Assembly (NCBI GenBank): GCA_017464285.1
Contig: JAFUDT010000005.1
Location: 61,510-125,509, forward strand
DNA from: Bacteroidales bacterium
Lineage (GTDB): Bacteria; Bacteroidota; Bacteroidia; Bacteroidales; UBA1402
Length of the DNA stretch: 64,000 nucleotides
Direction of reading: 5' to 3'
Shown one piece after another: positions 36,261-45,266 of this stretch. Under the pieces are notes generated by a model. The model had not been told where the DNA came from and did not search any database. It saw nothing but the letters and a program-made list of their open reading frames with translations. The translations under genes were made by a program, and so were the position numbers. How positions within the stretch are numbered: the first letter of the stretch is position 1; the number at the start of each line of letters is the position of its first letter.

Positions 36261-37400
36261 TCAGGCTTTAATCATCATCGGCATGAGCAGCATGAGCAGG
36301 TCTTCATTCTCGTCGTTTTCGGAAGGCATGATCAGACCGGCATGGGCAGGGTCTGCCAGCTTGATGACGACATCCTGGGTGACGATGTTCGACATGATGT
36401 CGATCAGGAACTGGGCCTTGAAGCCTATGAGCAGCGCTGCATCACCGTACTGGCAGGAGACCGCTTCCTGGGCCGAGGTGGAGAAATCCGAGTTCTGGGC
36501 CGAGATGGTCATCTGATTGTCGCGGATGTCCAGCCGGACCAGTCCGTTGGACTGATCCGAGCAGATGGAGACTCGTTTCAGGGCATTGAGTATGGACAGG
36601 CGGTCAACCCAGATCGTATAGGGGTTGTTCTGCGGGATCACTGCCTGGTAGTTCGGGAAACGGCCTTCGATGAGCAGCGTGGAGATCTTGTAGTCGCCCA
36701 GCTGTATGATGGCGCGGTTCTCGTCGAAGATGAAGTGGGCATCGCCCTCTTCGCGGCCCAGGATACTTTTCAGGACATTGATCGGTTTCTTGCGCAGTAT
36801 CAGCATGTAATGGCTGTCTGGCTCCATGTTGTCGCCGTGGAAGGCCGTGTTGGTCAGACGGACCAGCTTGTGGGCGTCGGAGGCGACAAAGGTGAGGTCC
36901 TTGCCGGTGATATCCAGCACGACACCGTTCATGACGGGCCGCAACTCGTCATCGGCCGAGGCGAAGACCGTCGAAGAAATACCCTTGAGCAGGGCGGCCG
37001 GGCTGATGCTCAGGCTGCCGGTCGGCTTGTCCATGGGTTTCATGGTGGGATATTCGTCACCAGGCAGGGCCACGAAGTTGAATGAGCCGTTCTGATAGTC
37101 TATGCGCACGGCCATGCTCTGTTCGTTGACCTCGATGGTGACCGGCTGCTCGGAGATTTCCTTAAAGGCGTCCAGCATGTTCTTGGCAGAGATGGCGAAG
37201 ACTCCCGACTTGTCGGATTCGATCAGGTCCATGGTGGTCACCATGGTGGTCTCTGCATCGGAAGCGGTGACGGTCAGGCGATTGTCCTGGATGTCGAACA
37301 GAAAATTGTCCAGCACGGGCAGGGCGTTCTTGGGGCTCAGCACTTTGCTGATGGCCTGCAGGCGGCTGGAAAGAGCGGAACTTGAGGCAATGAATTTCAT
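36261..37400 (-). CDS. dnaN: DNA polymerase III sliding clamp (beta subunit)
   Basis: The 379-residue protein begins 'MKFIASSSALSSRLQAISKV' and continues 'LSPKNALPVLDNFLFDI', the standard N-terminus of the beta clamp. It ends with the typical 'LLMLLMPMMIKA'. It is the first gene of a seven-gene minus-strand operon (dnaN, dnaQ-like, coaBC, porD-like, recN, rlmB, exporter). It has its own promoter at 37452-37482 with an overlapping 17-bp palindrome. dnaA is not adjacent, as is common in Bacteroidetes. Confidence 0.97.
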   Translation of the reverse strand: MKFIASSSALSSRLQAISKVLSPKNALPVLDNFLFDIQDNRLTVTASDAETTMVTTMDLIESDKSGVFAISAKNMLDAFKEISEQPVTIEVNEQSMAVRIDYQNGSFNFVALPGDEYPTMKPMDKPTGSLSISPAALLKGISSTVFASADDELRPVMNGVVLDITGKDLTFVASDAHKLVRLTNTAFHGDNMEPDSHYMLILRKKPINVLKSILGREEGDAHFIFDENRAIIQLGDYKISTLLIEGRFPNYQAVIPQNNPYTIWVDRLSILNALKRVSICSDQSNGLVRLDIRDNQMTISAQNSDFSTSAQEAVSCQYGDAALLIGFKAQFLIDIMSNIVTQDVVIKLADPAHAGLIMPSENDENEDLLMLLMPMMIKA

Positions 37401-37438
37401 AGGAAAAGTAGTTTATATTGTTGTTATTGTTCTTCTTT

Positions 37439-37455
37439 TTTGCACGTAGTGCAAA
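37439..37455. promoter_or_regulatory. Perfect palindrome overlapping the dnaN promoter (candidate operator)
   Basis: TTTGCAC-GTA-GTGCAAA has seven-base arms that match perfectly around three bases. On the minus strand it covers the end of the -7 element and the expected transcription start of dnaN, where a bound protein could block RNA polymerase. It is not a DnaA box. No regulator can be named. Confidence 0.45.
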
Positions 37456-37482
37456 GATAATACATGCCAGGCGTAAAAACAA
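37452..37482 (-). promoter_or_regulatory. Promoter of the dnaN operon
   Basis: On the minus strand TTG (37482-37480), 20 bp, then TATCTTTG (37459-37452), an exact TAnnTTTG match. The leader to the dnaN ATG is about 47 bases. Confidence 0.7.
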
Positions 37483-37506
37483 GCACTTCCGCGAGCTAAA
37501 TACGCC

Positions 37507-38562
37507 TCAGGCGTCCTCCCCCAGGATGATGACTTCGGGATGCAGCCTCACGGCGAAACTCTCCTGCACGTCGTGGATAATCTCCCGGGCCAGGTCGAGT
37601 ATCTCCTGCCCCGCAGCCTGTCCGTAGTTGACCAGGACCAGCGGCTGTGCGGGCCATACCCCCGCATCTCCCTGACGGCGGCCTTTCCAGCCGCAGCGGT
37701 CGATGAGCCAGGCAGCGGACAGTTTGTAGCGGCCGTCGGGCAGTTCCCAGGCCGGCAGCCCTTCGTAGAGTGTTTTCAGGCGTAGATACAGCTCCCTGTC
37801 CACCTCTGGATTCATGAAAAAACTGCCGGCATTGCCCACCTTGTCCGTTCGGGGCAGTTTTTCGTCCCGGATGGCCAGGATGGTCTGCCGCAGGAGCTGC
37901 AGGTTGTTCCTGAGGATCTGAGGCTCACTGCCCTGCTGTAGCCCTCCCTGCTCTTCCACGCGGGCCGACACGGCCCCGTAGTCGAGTCTGAACTCAGGCT
38001 TTTTGCTCAGACGGAAGCAGACATGCGTGACAATGTAGCGCTCTTTCCACTCGTCCTTGAAGCGGCTGTGCCGGTAGGCAAAACCGCAGTCCACGGCCGG
38101 CAGTGTCTTCAGGCCGAGAGTCTCTCTGTCAAGCACTTCCACGGCCGTGATAAGATCCTTGGCTTCCACTCCGTAGGCCCCGATGTTCTGCACGGGGGTG
38201 GCCCCCACTTCGCCCGGAATACCCGACAGATTCTGCATGCCGCCCCAGCCCTGGGCCACACACCAGGCCACCAGAGCGTCCCAGGAATGGCCGGCCCCGA
38301 CCCGGAGCAGCACCTCCCGGTCGTTTTCTTCCAGCACGCTCCTGTCCTGGAGGCAGGAATGTAGCAGAATGCCGGGATAATCACTGACAAAGAGCAGGTT
38401 GTTGCCGCCTCCGACCGGCATCATCGGCAGACCGAAACCGGCCGCGTCGCGCAGTACGGCGCAGAGCTCCCCGACACTGTCGTAGTCCACCCAGTAACGG
38501 GCCAGGGCATCGACATGGAAACTGTGCCGCTCCCTGAGGGGGGAAAAAGCTTGGATATTCAT
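37507..38562 (-). CDS. murB: UDP-N-acetylenolpyruvoylglucosamine reductase
   Basis: MurB reduces UDP-GlcNAc-enolpyruvate to UDP-MurNAc in peptidoglycan synthesis, using FAD and NADPH. The 351-residue length and layout are the E. coli-like type I form. 'PMMPVGGGNNLLFVSD' is the FAD site, 'GIPGEVGATPVQNIGAYGVE' follows, the proton-donor serine lies in 'GNAGSFFMNPEV' and the catalytic glutamate in 'LHPEVIILGE'. The ATG at 38562 begins 'MNIQAFSPLRERHSFHVDAL'. It diverges from the glycosyltransferase gene. A TATCTTCG element at 38588-38581 could serve as its -7. Confidence 0.95.
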   Translation of the reverse strand: MNIQAFSPLRERHSFHVDALARYWVDYDSVGELCAVLRDAAGFGLPMMPVGGGNNLLFVSDYPGILLHSCLQDRSVLEENDREVLLRVGAGHSWDALVAWCVAQGWGGMQNLSGIPGEVGATPVQNIGAYGVEAKDLITAVEVLDRETLGLKTLPAVDCGFAYRHSRFKDEWKERYIVTHVCFRLSKKPEFRLDYGAVSARVEEQGGLQQGSEPQILRNNLQLLRQTILAIRDEKLPRTDKVGNAGSFFMNPEVDRELYLRLKTLYEGLPAWELPDGRYKLSAAWLIDRCGWKGRRQGDAGVWPAQPLVLVNYGQAAGQEILDLAREIIHDVQESFAVRLHPEVIILGEDA

Positions 38563-38601
38563 CGCTTGATAATCTGAGTGCGAAGATACGAATAATCTTA
38601 C

Positions 38602-38609
38602 TATATTTG
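38602..38609 (+). promoter_or_regulatory. -7 element for the two-domain glycosyltransferase gene
   Basis: TATATTTG matches TAnnTTTG exactly and lies 21 bp before the ATG at 38631. It overlaps a TTG that would otherwise extend the frame, which favours the downstream ATG. Confidence 0.5.
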
Positions 38610-38630
38610 CCAATTGAAAAACATACGCCG

Positions 38631-40490
38631 ATGCTTTCCGTCTGCATTCCCGTCTATGACCAGCCGGTAGCGCCCCTGCTCGGGACGCTGCTCGAAGAGC
38701 TCCTGCCCCTTGGGCAGCCTTTCGAGATCCTGCTTGCCGACGACGGCTCGCCTGAGGTCATACAGCAGAGGAATGCGGCGGAGAGCCCCGCCGACGGACA
38801 CATACGCTGGCTGCAGCCGGGCCGGAAAATGGGCAGGGCCGCCCTGCGCAACTATCTGGGCCGGGCGGCCGGCTACGACTGGATTCTCTTTATGGACTGC
38901 GATGTTCTTATTGAAAATCAGTCATATATTGCCAATTACTTAAAGCATTTCCACGAGGCTGACGTACTGGTCGGCGGCTGCCGCTACCAGGCGGAACGGC
39001 CCGCTCCCGACAGACTGCTCCGCTGGACCTACGGCCGCCAGCGGGAAGTCAGGCCGGCCAGCCAGCGCAACAGGCAGCCCTACGCCTGTTTTTCCTCCTT
39101 CAATTGCTGCATCAGAAAAACGACCTTCGAAGGCTGTCCCTTTGACGAGAACTTCCACGGTTACGGACACGAGGACACCCTGCTCGGCCTGCAGCTGCAG
39201 CGCCAGGGAGCCCGGGTGCTGCATATCGACAATCCACTGACACATATCGGCCTGACGGCCAACAGACGCTATCTGTCCCAGAGCCTGGCCGCCGTGGAGA
39301 AGTTCCTCCGCCTGCCCGTCTTCCGGGAAACGGACATTCTCTCCTCGGTCAAGATACTGCGCTGGTACAGGCGTTGCAGCCGCTGGGGGCTCAGGCCGCT
39401 GTTGTCGGCCGTATGGAGCAATGCGCATGGGCGCATGGCAAAGAATCTTTGCGGTCCCCGTCCCGGGATGGCCGTATTCGACCTCTACCGCCTGAGCCAC
39501 CTCGCCTATCTGGATTCGGTGCAGCCGGGAGAGTCCCGCCAGGATGCAGCCGGGCCGCTGCTGTCGGTCATCATCCCCTACTACAACCGTGAACACAGCC
39601 TGCAGGCCTGTCTGGACAGCGTGGCCGACCAGAGTGTCAGCTCCCTGGAGCTGATACTGGTCGACAATGCCTCTACGGACGGCAGCGCGGCCCTCTGCCG
39701 GCAGTTCCGTCAGGACTGTCAGTCGGAGCGCTTCCGTGTCGTGCTGCTCAGCGAGCCGCACAGGGGGGCCTGCCAGGCCCGCAATACCGGCCTTCGCGCC
39801 GCCCGGGGCGACTATGTGCTCTTTTTCGATTCGGACGATGTCATGCGGCAGGACTACCTGCAGCGGCTCGAATCCGTCCTGAGCCGGCCGGGGGCTCCCG
39901 AACTGATTGCCTGCCGCTGCCGCACCGACCGCGGACAGCTGCTGCCCAAGCACAGGCGTCTGGACCCGGCCCAGCAGCTGATCGACCCGGTGGTGATGAC
40001 CCATAATGTCTGTCTGAGCCGCGCTCTGCTGGATCGCTGCGGCCCGTGGGACGAAGCCCTGGAGCGTTGGCAAGACCTGGAATTCGGTTTCCGCCTGCTG
40101 CGGCACGCCCGTTCACTTGTCTGGATCAACAAGGCCCTCTACACGGTCAATACCTCGGCCGATGCCATATCGGCACCCGGCTGGGAAGCCGACAGGGAGA
40201 AACTGCTCAGCAGCCTGGACGCCCTCTGGCAGGACATCGACGACATGCCGGAATCCGAACGCCTGTACCCCAGGACCGCCTGGTGCTTCAAACTGGTCTC
40301 CCTGGCCGCCCGGATGTGGCGTGAGGGAGCCCGCGGACAGGCCGACCGTCTCTACGGGCAAGCCCTGGCCGCCCTGCCCGGTTCACAGATAAAATACCGC
40401 CCCTTGCTGGCGTGCCATTACGGCTATACCAAAAGGGGCGGCAGAGGATTCTGGCGGATAGCGGCGTTACTGCCGGGCTTTTGTCGCTAA
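38631..40490 (+). CDS. Tandem two-domain family 2 glycosyltransferase
   Basis: The 619-residue protein has two GT-A domains. The first starts at residue 1 ('MLSVCIPVYDQPVAPLLGTL', 'LFMDCDVLIENQSYI') with a glycosyltransferase-7-like end ('HGYGHEDTLLGLQLQRQG'). The second starts near residue 306 ('LLSVIIPYYNREHSLQACLD', 'DNASTDGSAALCRQF', 'YVLFFDSDDVMRQDYL'). Two active sites suggest stepwise addition of two sugars or chain polymerisation. No membrane segment is evident. It converges with the pectin methylesterase gene with only 3 bp between stops and no visible terminator. Confidence 0.88.
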   Translation: MLSVCIPVYDQPVAPLLGTLLEELLPLGQPFEILLADDGSPEVIQQRNAAESPADGHIRWLQPGRKMGRAALRNYLGRAAGYDWILFMDCDVLIENQSYIANYLKHFHEADVLVGGCRYQAERPAPDRLLRWTYGRQREVRPASQRNRQPYACFSSFNCCIRKTTFEGCPFDENFHGYGHEDTLLGLQLQRQGARVLHIDNPLTHIGLTANRRYLSQSLAAVEKFLRLPVFRETDILSSVKILRWYRRCSRWGLRPLLSAVWSNAHGRMAKNLCGPRPGMAVFDLYRLSHLAYLDSVQPGESRQDAAGPLLSVIIPYYNREHSLQACLDSVADQSVSSLELILVDNASTDGSAALCRQFRQDCQSERFRVVLLSEPHRGACQARNTGLRAARGDYVLFFDSDDVMRQDYLQRLESVLSRPGAPELIACRCRTDRGQLLPKHRRLDPAQQLIDPVVMTHNVCLSRALLDRCGPWDEALERWQDLEFGFRLLRHARSLVWINKALYTVNTSADAISAPGWEADREKLLSSLDALWQDIDDMPESERLYPRTAWCFKLVSLAARMWREGARGQADRLYGQALAALPGSQIKYRPLLACHYGYTKRGGRGFWRIAALLPGFCR

Positions 40491-40493
40491 ACC

Positions 40494-41522
40494 CTACATT
40501 TCCTTTTCGACATATCTGGCAGAGAGGGGATCCCAGTCGCCGAAGACATTCCTGAGCGTGTATTCCTTGGCCTGCTTGTCGGTGAGCTGGTGGCTCCAGG
40601 CGACACGTCCCTTGGTGTCGGCACCGGGACCGAAATTCTTGTATTCGCTGTATCGGGCAGTCCTTTCCTTGTCTTTGTTTCCCCAGTTGTTCCAACCGGC
40701 CGGCACAATGAAATCCCCCAGCTCACAATACATGAAAAGGGTCATGCCGTAGGCTCGCCAAGGTCTGCCAAGGTGCATCTTGGTCACATTCTCGTTGGCC
40801 GTCACCCGGCAGTGGCTCAGGATGTAGCCGTATTTGACATTCTCCGGCGTCGAGGCAGCCGTGATGTAGGAATTGCGCTTGCAGTGCAGGTGGCAGGCCT
40901 CGAACCAGGCGGTCGAAGGGCCGAAGATATAGTCGGTGGTACCTTCGATGTAACAGTTGTCGAAATAGATGCGGGCAGCCTCACGGCCCGTGTAGATGGT
41001 GTCCTGGTTGCCGATGATACGGCAGTTGAAGAAAGTCACCCGGTCGCCTTCGACATGCAGGGCCACGGCCTGTCCCATCTGAGGCGCATTGTTCTCGATG
41101 GTCAGGTTCTGGAAGGTGATGTCATTGCCCTGTACCAGCACCGTATAGGTGCGGAAAGTGCCCATCTTGTTGATATTGGCATGGTCGTCCCACATGATGA
41201 CCGTATTCTCCAGGTCTTCGCCGATAAAGGCCACGTTGGTGATCCAGGTGGGGATGATCAGCTTTTCCTTGTATATGCCTTTCTTGATGAACACGGTAGT
41301 CCTTTCTCCGGGACGGAAAGCCTGGATGCTTTCGACGGCATCCTGGATGTTGCGGAAATCACCCGTGCCGTCGCGGGCGACGACGATGGTGTATTTTTTT
41401 TCTGCTGCCGGAGCCTGGGCCTGGTTCTGCGGCCGGGAAGGTCCGGCGTTCTGCCCGGAATTCTGGGCACTGGCGACGCTCATCATCATCAGAGCGCCGA
41501 GGAGGAACATCATTTTTTTCAT
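40494..41522 (-). CDS. Secreted pectin methylesterase (CE8)
   Basis: Pectin methylesterase removes methyl groups from homogalacturonan, giving pectate that lyases can cut. The 342-residue protein has a signal peptide (about 1-19) and a short Gln/Pro-rich linker. It then has the family motifs 'GQAVALHV' (Q151), 'GNQDTIY' (Q173, catalytic D174), 'DYIFG' (catalytic D197) and 'LGRPWR' (R253, W255). It starts only 3 bp after the glnN stop, so the two may share a transcript. The PL9 lyase about 9 kb away gives the complementary activity. Confidence 0.93.
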   Translation of the reverse strand: MKKMMFLLGALMMMSVASAQNSGQNAGPSRPQNQAQAPAAEKKYTIVVARDGTGDFRNIQDAVESIQAFRPGERTTVFIKKGIYKEKLIIPTWITNVAFIGEDLENTVIMWDDHANINKMGTFRTYTVLVQGNDITFQNLTIENNAPQMGQAVALHVEGDRVTFFNCRIIGNQDTIYTGREAARIYFDNCYIEGTTDYIFGPSTAWFEACHLHCKRNSYITAASTPENVKYGYILSHCRVTANENVTKMHLGRPWRAYGMTLFMYCELGDFIVPAGWNNWGNKDKERTARYSEYKNFGPGADTKGRVAWSHQLTDKQAKEYTLRNVFGDWDPLSARYVEKEM

Positions 41523-41525
41523 AGC

Positions 41526-43706
41526 CTATCTGATAAATAAGAGTTCTCTGTACTTGGGCAAGGGCCAGAGCTCGTTGTCGACCATCAGCTCCAGCTTGTC
41601 TATCTTGCTGCGGATCTTGGAAAAATACGGTTCGACCGTGTCGTGATAGGCAATGGCCTTCTCACGCTCGGAACAGATGCGGTTGGCCACCTTGCGGGCC
41701 TCGACCATGGCATCGGTAAAGGTCTGGATATCGTCCATGTACAATTCTATCTTCTTGATCTTCTCCGACTTGACCTCGGACAGTCGCCGATAGTCCTCCT
41801 CGCTGTAGAGCGTCTTCAGCTTGTAAAGATTGTCCAGCAGGGCCGACTGATATCGGGTGGCGACCGGAATGATATGGTTCAGCGCCAGGTCGCCCAGCAC
41901 CCGGGCTTCAATCTGTATCTTCTTGGTGTAGGTCTCCCACTTGACCTCGTTGCGGGCATGGAGCTCCTTCTCGTTCAGCACCCCTGTCTTCTTGAACAGT
42001 TCAATGGACGAAGGCTGCAGATAGGCGTCGTAGAGCAGCGGAATGCTCCTCTCGCAGTCCAGTCCCCGGAGGGCGGCCTCCTGCTTCCATTCTTCGCTGT
42101 AGCCGTTGCCGTCGAAACAGACCGGCTTTGAGGTGCTGATGTACTCGCGCAGGATGGAATAGACCGCCTTGATCTTGTCCTCGCCGGCTTCAAGACGCTG
42201 ACGCAGCGCCGCGTTGAAGTCGCTCAGCTGCCCGGCGACGGCTGTATTGAGGACGATCATCGAGCAGGCGCAGTTGGCCGAAGAACCCACCGCCCTGAAT
42301 TCGAAACGGTTGCCCGTAAAGGCGAAGGGCGAAGTACGGTTGCGGTCGGTGTTGTCGACCATCAGCTCGGGAATCAGTCCGATATTGAGGTTCAGGCGGG
42401 ACTTGTCGGCCAGATTGATGGAATCCGAAGACTCTATCTCCCTGAGGATGCGGGTAAGCTGGTTGCCCAGGAAGACGGAGATAATGGCCGGAGGCGCTTC
42501 GTTCGCCCCCAGACGATAGGCATTGCCGGCACTGCCCACAGAGGCCTTGAGCAGCGCATTGTGCCGATAGACAGCCATCAGCGTGTTGACCAGGAAAGCG
42601 ACGAAGACCAGGTTGTCGTGGGCCGTCTTGCCCGGCGAGAAGAGATTGACTCCCCGGTCGGTCGAAAGCGACCAGTTGCAGTGCTTGCCCGAGCCGTTGA
42701 TGCCGGCGAAGGGCTTTTCATGCAGCAGCACGCGGAAATGATGCCTGGGGGCCACTTTGCGCATCAGGTCCATCAATATCAGGTTGTGATCGACCGCCAG
42801 GTTGGTCTCCTCGTAGATGGGCGCAAACTCAAACTGGTTGGGAGCGACCTCGTTGTGCCTTGTCTTGAGGGGGACCCCCAGACGGTAGGCCTCGGTCTCC
42901 AGGTCTTTCATGAACTCCACCACCCTTTTGGGGATGGAGCCGAAATAATGGTCTTCCAGCTGCTGGTTCTTGGCCGACTCGTGGCCCATGATGGTACGGC
43001 CGCACATCATCAGGTCGGGACGGGCCGAGAACAGGGCCTCATCGACCAGGAAGTACTCCTGCTCCCAGCCCAGGTTGGAATTCACCCGGCCGGCCGGCAC
43101 ATCGAGCAGGCCGCAGGTGTCCAGGGCCGCCGCCGAGACAGCCGAGAGGGCCCTGAGCAGCGGAGTCTTGTAGTCGAGCGCCTCGCCCGTATAGGAGATG
43201 AAGATGGTCGGAATACAAAGCGTGTCATCGACGATGAAGGCCGGTGACGAAGGGTCCCAGGCACTGTAGCCGCGGGCCTCGAAAGTGTTGCGGATGCCTC
43301 CGTTGGGGAAGCTCGACGCATCGGGCTCCTGCTGGACGAGCAGCTTGCCGTTGAACTGTTCGATGACATGGCCGGGATCGGCATGCTGGATGAAGGCGTC
43401 ATGTTTCTCGGCCGTACCGTCGTTCAGGGGATGGAACCAGTGAGTGTAATGCGTCACTCCCTTTTTCATGGCCCATTTTTTCATGGCTCTGGCCACCTGC
43501 TCGGCAATGTCGGGACTGATGGGGCCGCCCTGCCCGACAGACTGGCGCAGCTTGCGGAAGACCCCGGGCGTAAGGTAGCGGCGCATGGTGGACATATTGA
43601 ATACGTTTTCTCCATAGTAGTCGGAGACCTTGCGCCCGTGCACCCGGGCCGGGACGACCTGATGGTCGAAGGCTTCCTTAACCAGATGAAATCTAAGATT
43701 GGCCAT
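41526..43706 (-). CDS. glnN: Glutamine synthetase type III
   Basis: This enzyme makes glutamine from glutamate, ammonia and ATP. The 726-residue length and sequence ('MANLRFHLVKEAFDHQVVPA', 'WFHPLNDGTAEKHDAF', 'HEKPFAGINGSGKHCNWSLS', 'NRTSPFAFTGNRFEFRAVGS') are those of the large GSIII form found in Bacteroidetes and cyanobacteria. The ATG at 43706 follows the promoter at 43770-43800. An earlier in-frame start gives an atypical N-terminus and is rejected. The downstream pectin methylesterase gene is 3 bp away, an odd pairing. Confidence 0.96.
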   Translation of the reverse strand: MANLRFHLVKEAFDHQVVPARVHGRKVSDYYGENVFNMSTMRRYLTPGVFRKLRQSVGQGGPISPDIAEQVARAMKKWAMKKGVTHYTHWFHPLNDGTAEKHDAFIQHADPGHVIEQFNGKLLVQQEPDASSFPNGGIRNTFEARGYSAWDPSSPAFIVDDTLCIPTIFISYTGEALDYKTPLLRALSAVSAAALDTCGLLDVPAGRVNSNLGWEQEYFLVDEALFSARPDLMMCGRTIMGHESAKNQQLEDHYFGSIPKRVVEFMKDLETEAYRLGVPLKTRHNEVAPNQFEFAPIYEETNLAVDHNLILMDLMRKVAPRHHFRVLLHEKPFAGINGSGKHCNWSLSTDRGVNLFSPGKTAHDNLVFVAFLVNTLMAVYRHNALLKASVGSAGNAYRLGANEAPPAIISVFLGNQLTRILREIESSDSINLADKSRLNLNIGLIPELMVDNTDRNRTSPFAFTGNRFEFRAVGSSANCACSMIVLNTAVAGQLSDFNAALRQRLEAGEDKIKAVYSILREYISTSKPVCFDGNGYSEEWKQEAALRGLDCERSIPLLYDAYLQPSSIELFKKTGVLNEKELHARNEVKWETYTKKIQIEARVLGDLALNHIIPVATRYQSALLDNLYKLKTLYSEEDYRRLSEVKSEKIKKIELYMDDIQTFTDAMVEARKVANRICSEREKAIAYHDTVEPYFSKIRSKIDKLELMVDNELWPLPKYRELLFIR

Positions 43707-43769
43707 AATGAAAAAAAATGATCGTTTGTGTCGGGGAAGTGCCGGACAAGACACCGGCAAATCAATCTG

Positions 43770-43800
43770 CAAATGTATAATATACGCTCAAAAGCGGCAA
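43770..43800 (-). promoter_or_regulatory. Promoter of glnN
   Basis: On the minus strand TTG (43800-43798), 20 bp, then TACATTTG (43777-43770), an exact -7 match, about 63 bp before the glnN ATG. Confidence 0.65.
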
Positions 43801-43858
43801 GGCCCGCCCGGGAATATTTTTATTCTCCGTGCTCCGGGAAATATTTCCTTGCAGACAT

Positions 43859-43889
43859 TTTGTAACTAATCAGAATAAAAGTATATTTG
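43859..43889 (+). promoter_or_regulatory. Promoter of the uxaE-gnd operon
   Basis: TTTG (43859-43862), 19 bp, then TATATTTG (43882-43889) is a perfect Bacteroidetes promoter. The expected leader is about 60 bases. I see no clear operator repeat in it. Confidence 0.8.
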
Positions 43890-43957
43890 TAGGCTCATAA
43901 CAAAGCAAGTATTATCAGTCAACATACAATTATCAACGTACTAATCAGATTTGCACT

Positions 43958-45211
43958 ATGAGAATCAGCAAGTATTCTTTCGGTACCGGTGACCGTTTCG
44001 CCCATCAGGGCGAGGCCCAGCTGAGTGCCCTGATCAAGGCCCGCAAAGAGCTGGGCATCGATTTCACTCCCGTCTGGAACAAGTCCAACCGCGAGCACAA
44101 CATCGTCCATTCCGAGCCGATCGATACCCGCCGCGAAGCCGATGCCGCCGTCAAGGCCCTGGGTTATACCGGCCCCTACTTCGTCGATGCCGACCATATC
44201 AACATGAACAATGTCGACCGTTTCATCGACTGTTCCGACTTCTTCACCATCGACGTGGCCGACTACATCGGCAAGGCAGCTCCCGCCGACGACATCGATG
44301 CCTTTGTCAGGCGCAATGCCAAATATGTGGGCAAGCTGACCATTCCCGGCATCGCCGAGCCTTTCGAAATCACCGAGAAACTGCTGCGTGACAATGCCGC
44401 GAAGTTCCTCTTCGCCGCTCAGGAAGCCGGCCGCATCTACCGTCATATCGCCGAGGTGAAGGGCGCCGACAATTTCGTTCCCGAAGTCTCCATGGACGAA
44501 GTCGACGAGGCCCAGACGCCCATCGAGATGTTTCTGATTCTGAGTGCCCTGGCCGGTGAGAAAGTGCCCGCCCAGACCATCGCTCCCAAATTCACCGGAC
44601 GTTTCAACAAGGGCGTGGACTATGTCGGCGACGTCGCCCAGTTCACCAAGGAATTCGAACAGGACCTGCTGGTCATCGATTTCGCCGTCAAGGAATTCGG
44701 CCTGCCCGACAACCTGAAGCTGAGCATCCACTCTGGCAGTGACAAGTTCACCATCTATCCCATCATGGGCGAGCTCATCCGCAAGTATGACAAGGGCATT
44801 CATGTCAAGACCGCCGGTACTTCCTGGCTCGAAGAACTCATCGGTCTGGCCATGGCCGACGACGCCCAGGCCCTGAAGATGGCCAAGGCAGTCTATAAAG
44901 GTGCCTACGGCCGTTTCGACGAGCTCTGCGCCCCCTATGCCACGGTCATCGACATCGACCGTTCCAAGTTGCCGACCATCGAGGAAGTCGAGTCCTGGAG
45001 CGGCAAGAAATTTGCCGACACCCTGCGTCACATTCCCGGCAACAAGGACTACAACCCCAACTTCCGTCAGCTGATCCACGTCGGCTACAAGGTGGCCGCC
45101 GAACTGGGCAAGGACTACACCGACGCGCTCAAGCGCAACAAGGCCGTCTGCGCCGAACAGGTCATCAGCAACATCTACGAGCGCCATATCCTGAGAATGT
45201 TCAAAAAATAA
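43958..45211 (+). CDS. uxaE: UxaE-type tagaturonate epimerase family protein
   Basis: UxaE enzymes, first defined in Thermotoga, interconvert D-tagaturonate and D-fructuronate in galacturonate catabolism. The 417-residue product opens 'MRISKYSFGTGDRFAHQGEA' and has conserved-looking acidic and histidine stretches: 'FVDADHINMNNVDRFI', 'DFFTIDVADYIG', 'EVSMDEVDEAQTP', 'LSIHSGSDKFTIYPI' and 'RQLIHVGYKVAAELG'. The family call comes from overall resemblance and fits the pectin context and the fructuronate/mannonate oxidoreductase just downstream. It is the first gene of a five-gene plus-strand operon with a strong promoter. A terminator-like hairpin follows. Confidence 0.78.
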   Translation: MRISKYSFGTGDRFAHQGEAQLSALIKARKELGIDFTPVWNKSNREHNIVHSEPIDTRREADAAVKALGYTGPYFVDADHINMNNVDRFIDCSDFFTIDVADYIGKAAPADDIDAFVRRNAKYVGKLTIPGIAEPFEITEKLLRDNAAKFLFAAQEAGRIYRHIAEVKGADNFVPEVSMDEVDEAQTPIEMFLILSALAGEKVPAQTIAPKFTGRFNKGVDYVGDVAQFTKEFEQDLLVIDFAVKEFGLPDNLKLSIHSGSDKFTIYPIMGELIRKYDKGIHVKTAGTSWLEELIGLAMADDAQALKMAKAVYKGAYGRFDELCAPYATVIDIDRSKLPTIEEVESWSGKKFADTLRHIPGNKDYNPNFRQLIHVGYKVAAELGKDYTDALKRNKAVCAEQVISNIYERHILRMFKK

Positions 45212-45223
45212 TTATTAACCCCC

Positions 45224-45255
45224 GCCTGGGCTCCCCACGGAGTTCAGGCTTTTTT
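45224..45255 (+). terminator. Intra-operon terminator/attenuator between uxaE and the SDR gene
   Basis: GCCTG and CAGGC flank an inner GCTCC/GGAGT pairing and are followed by six T residues. The next ATG lies 11 bp further on and I see no new promoter between, so it probably reduces rather than stops transcription. Confidence 0.65.
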
Positions 45256-45266
45256 CAATCAGCATT

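Noticed and set aside
40487..40494. A terminator between the convergent glycosyltransferase and pectin methylesterase genes
   Set aside because: The stops are 3 bp apart and no hairpin with a T tract is visible nearby on either strand.
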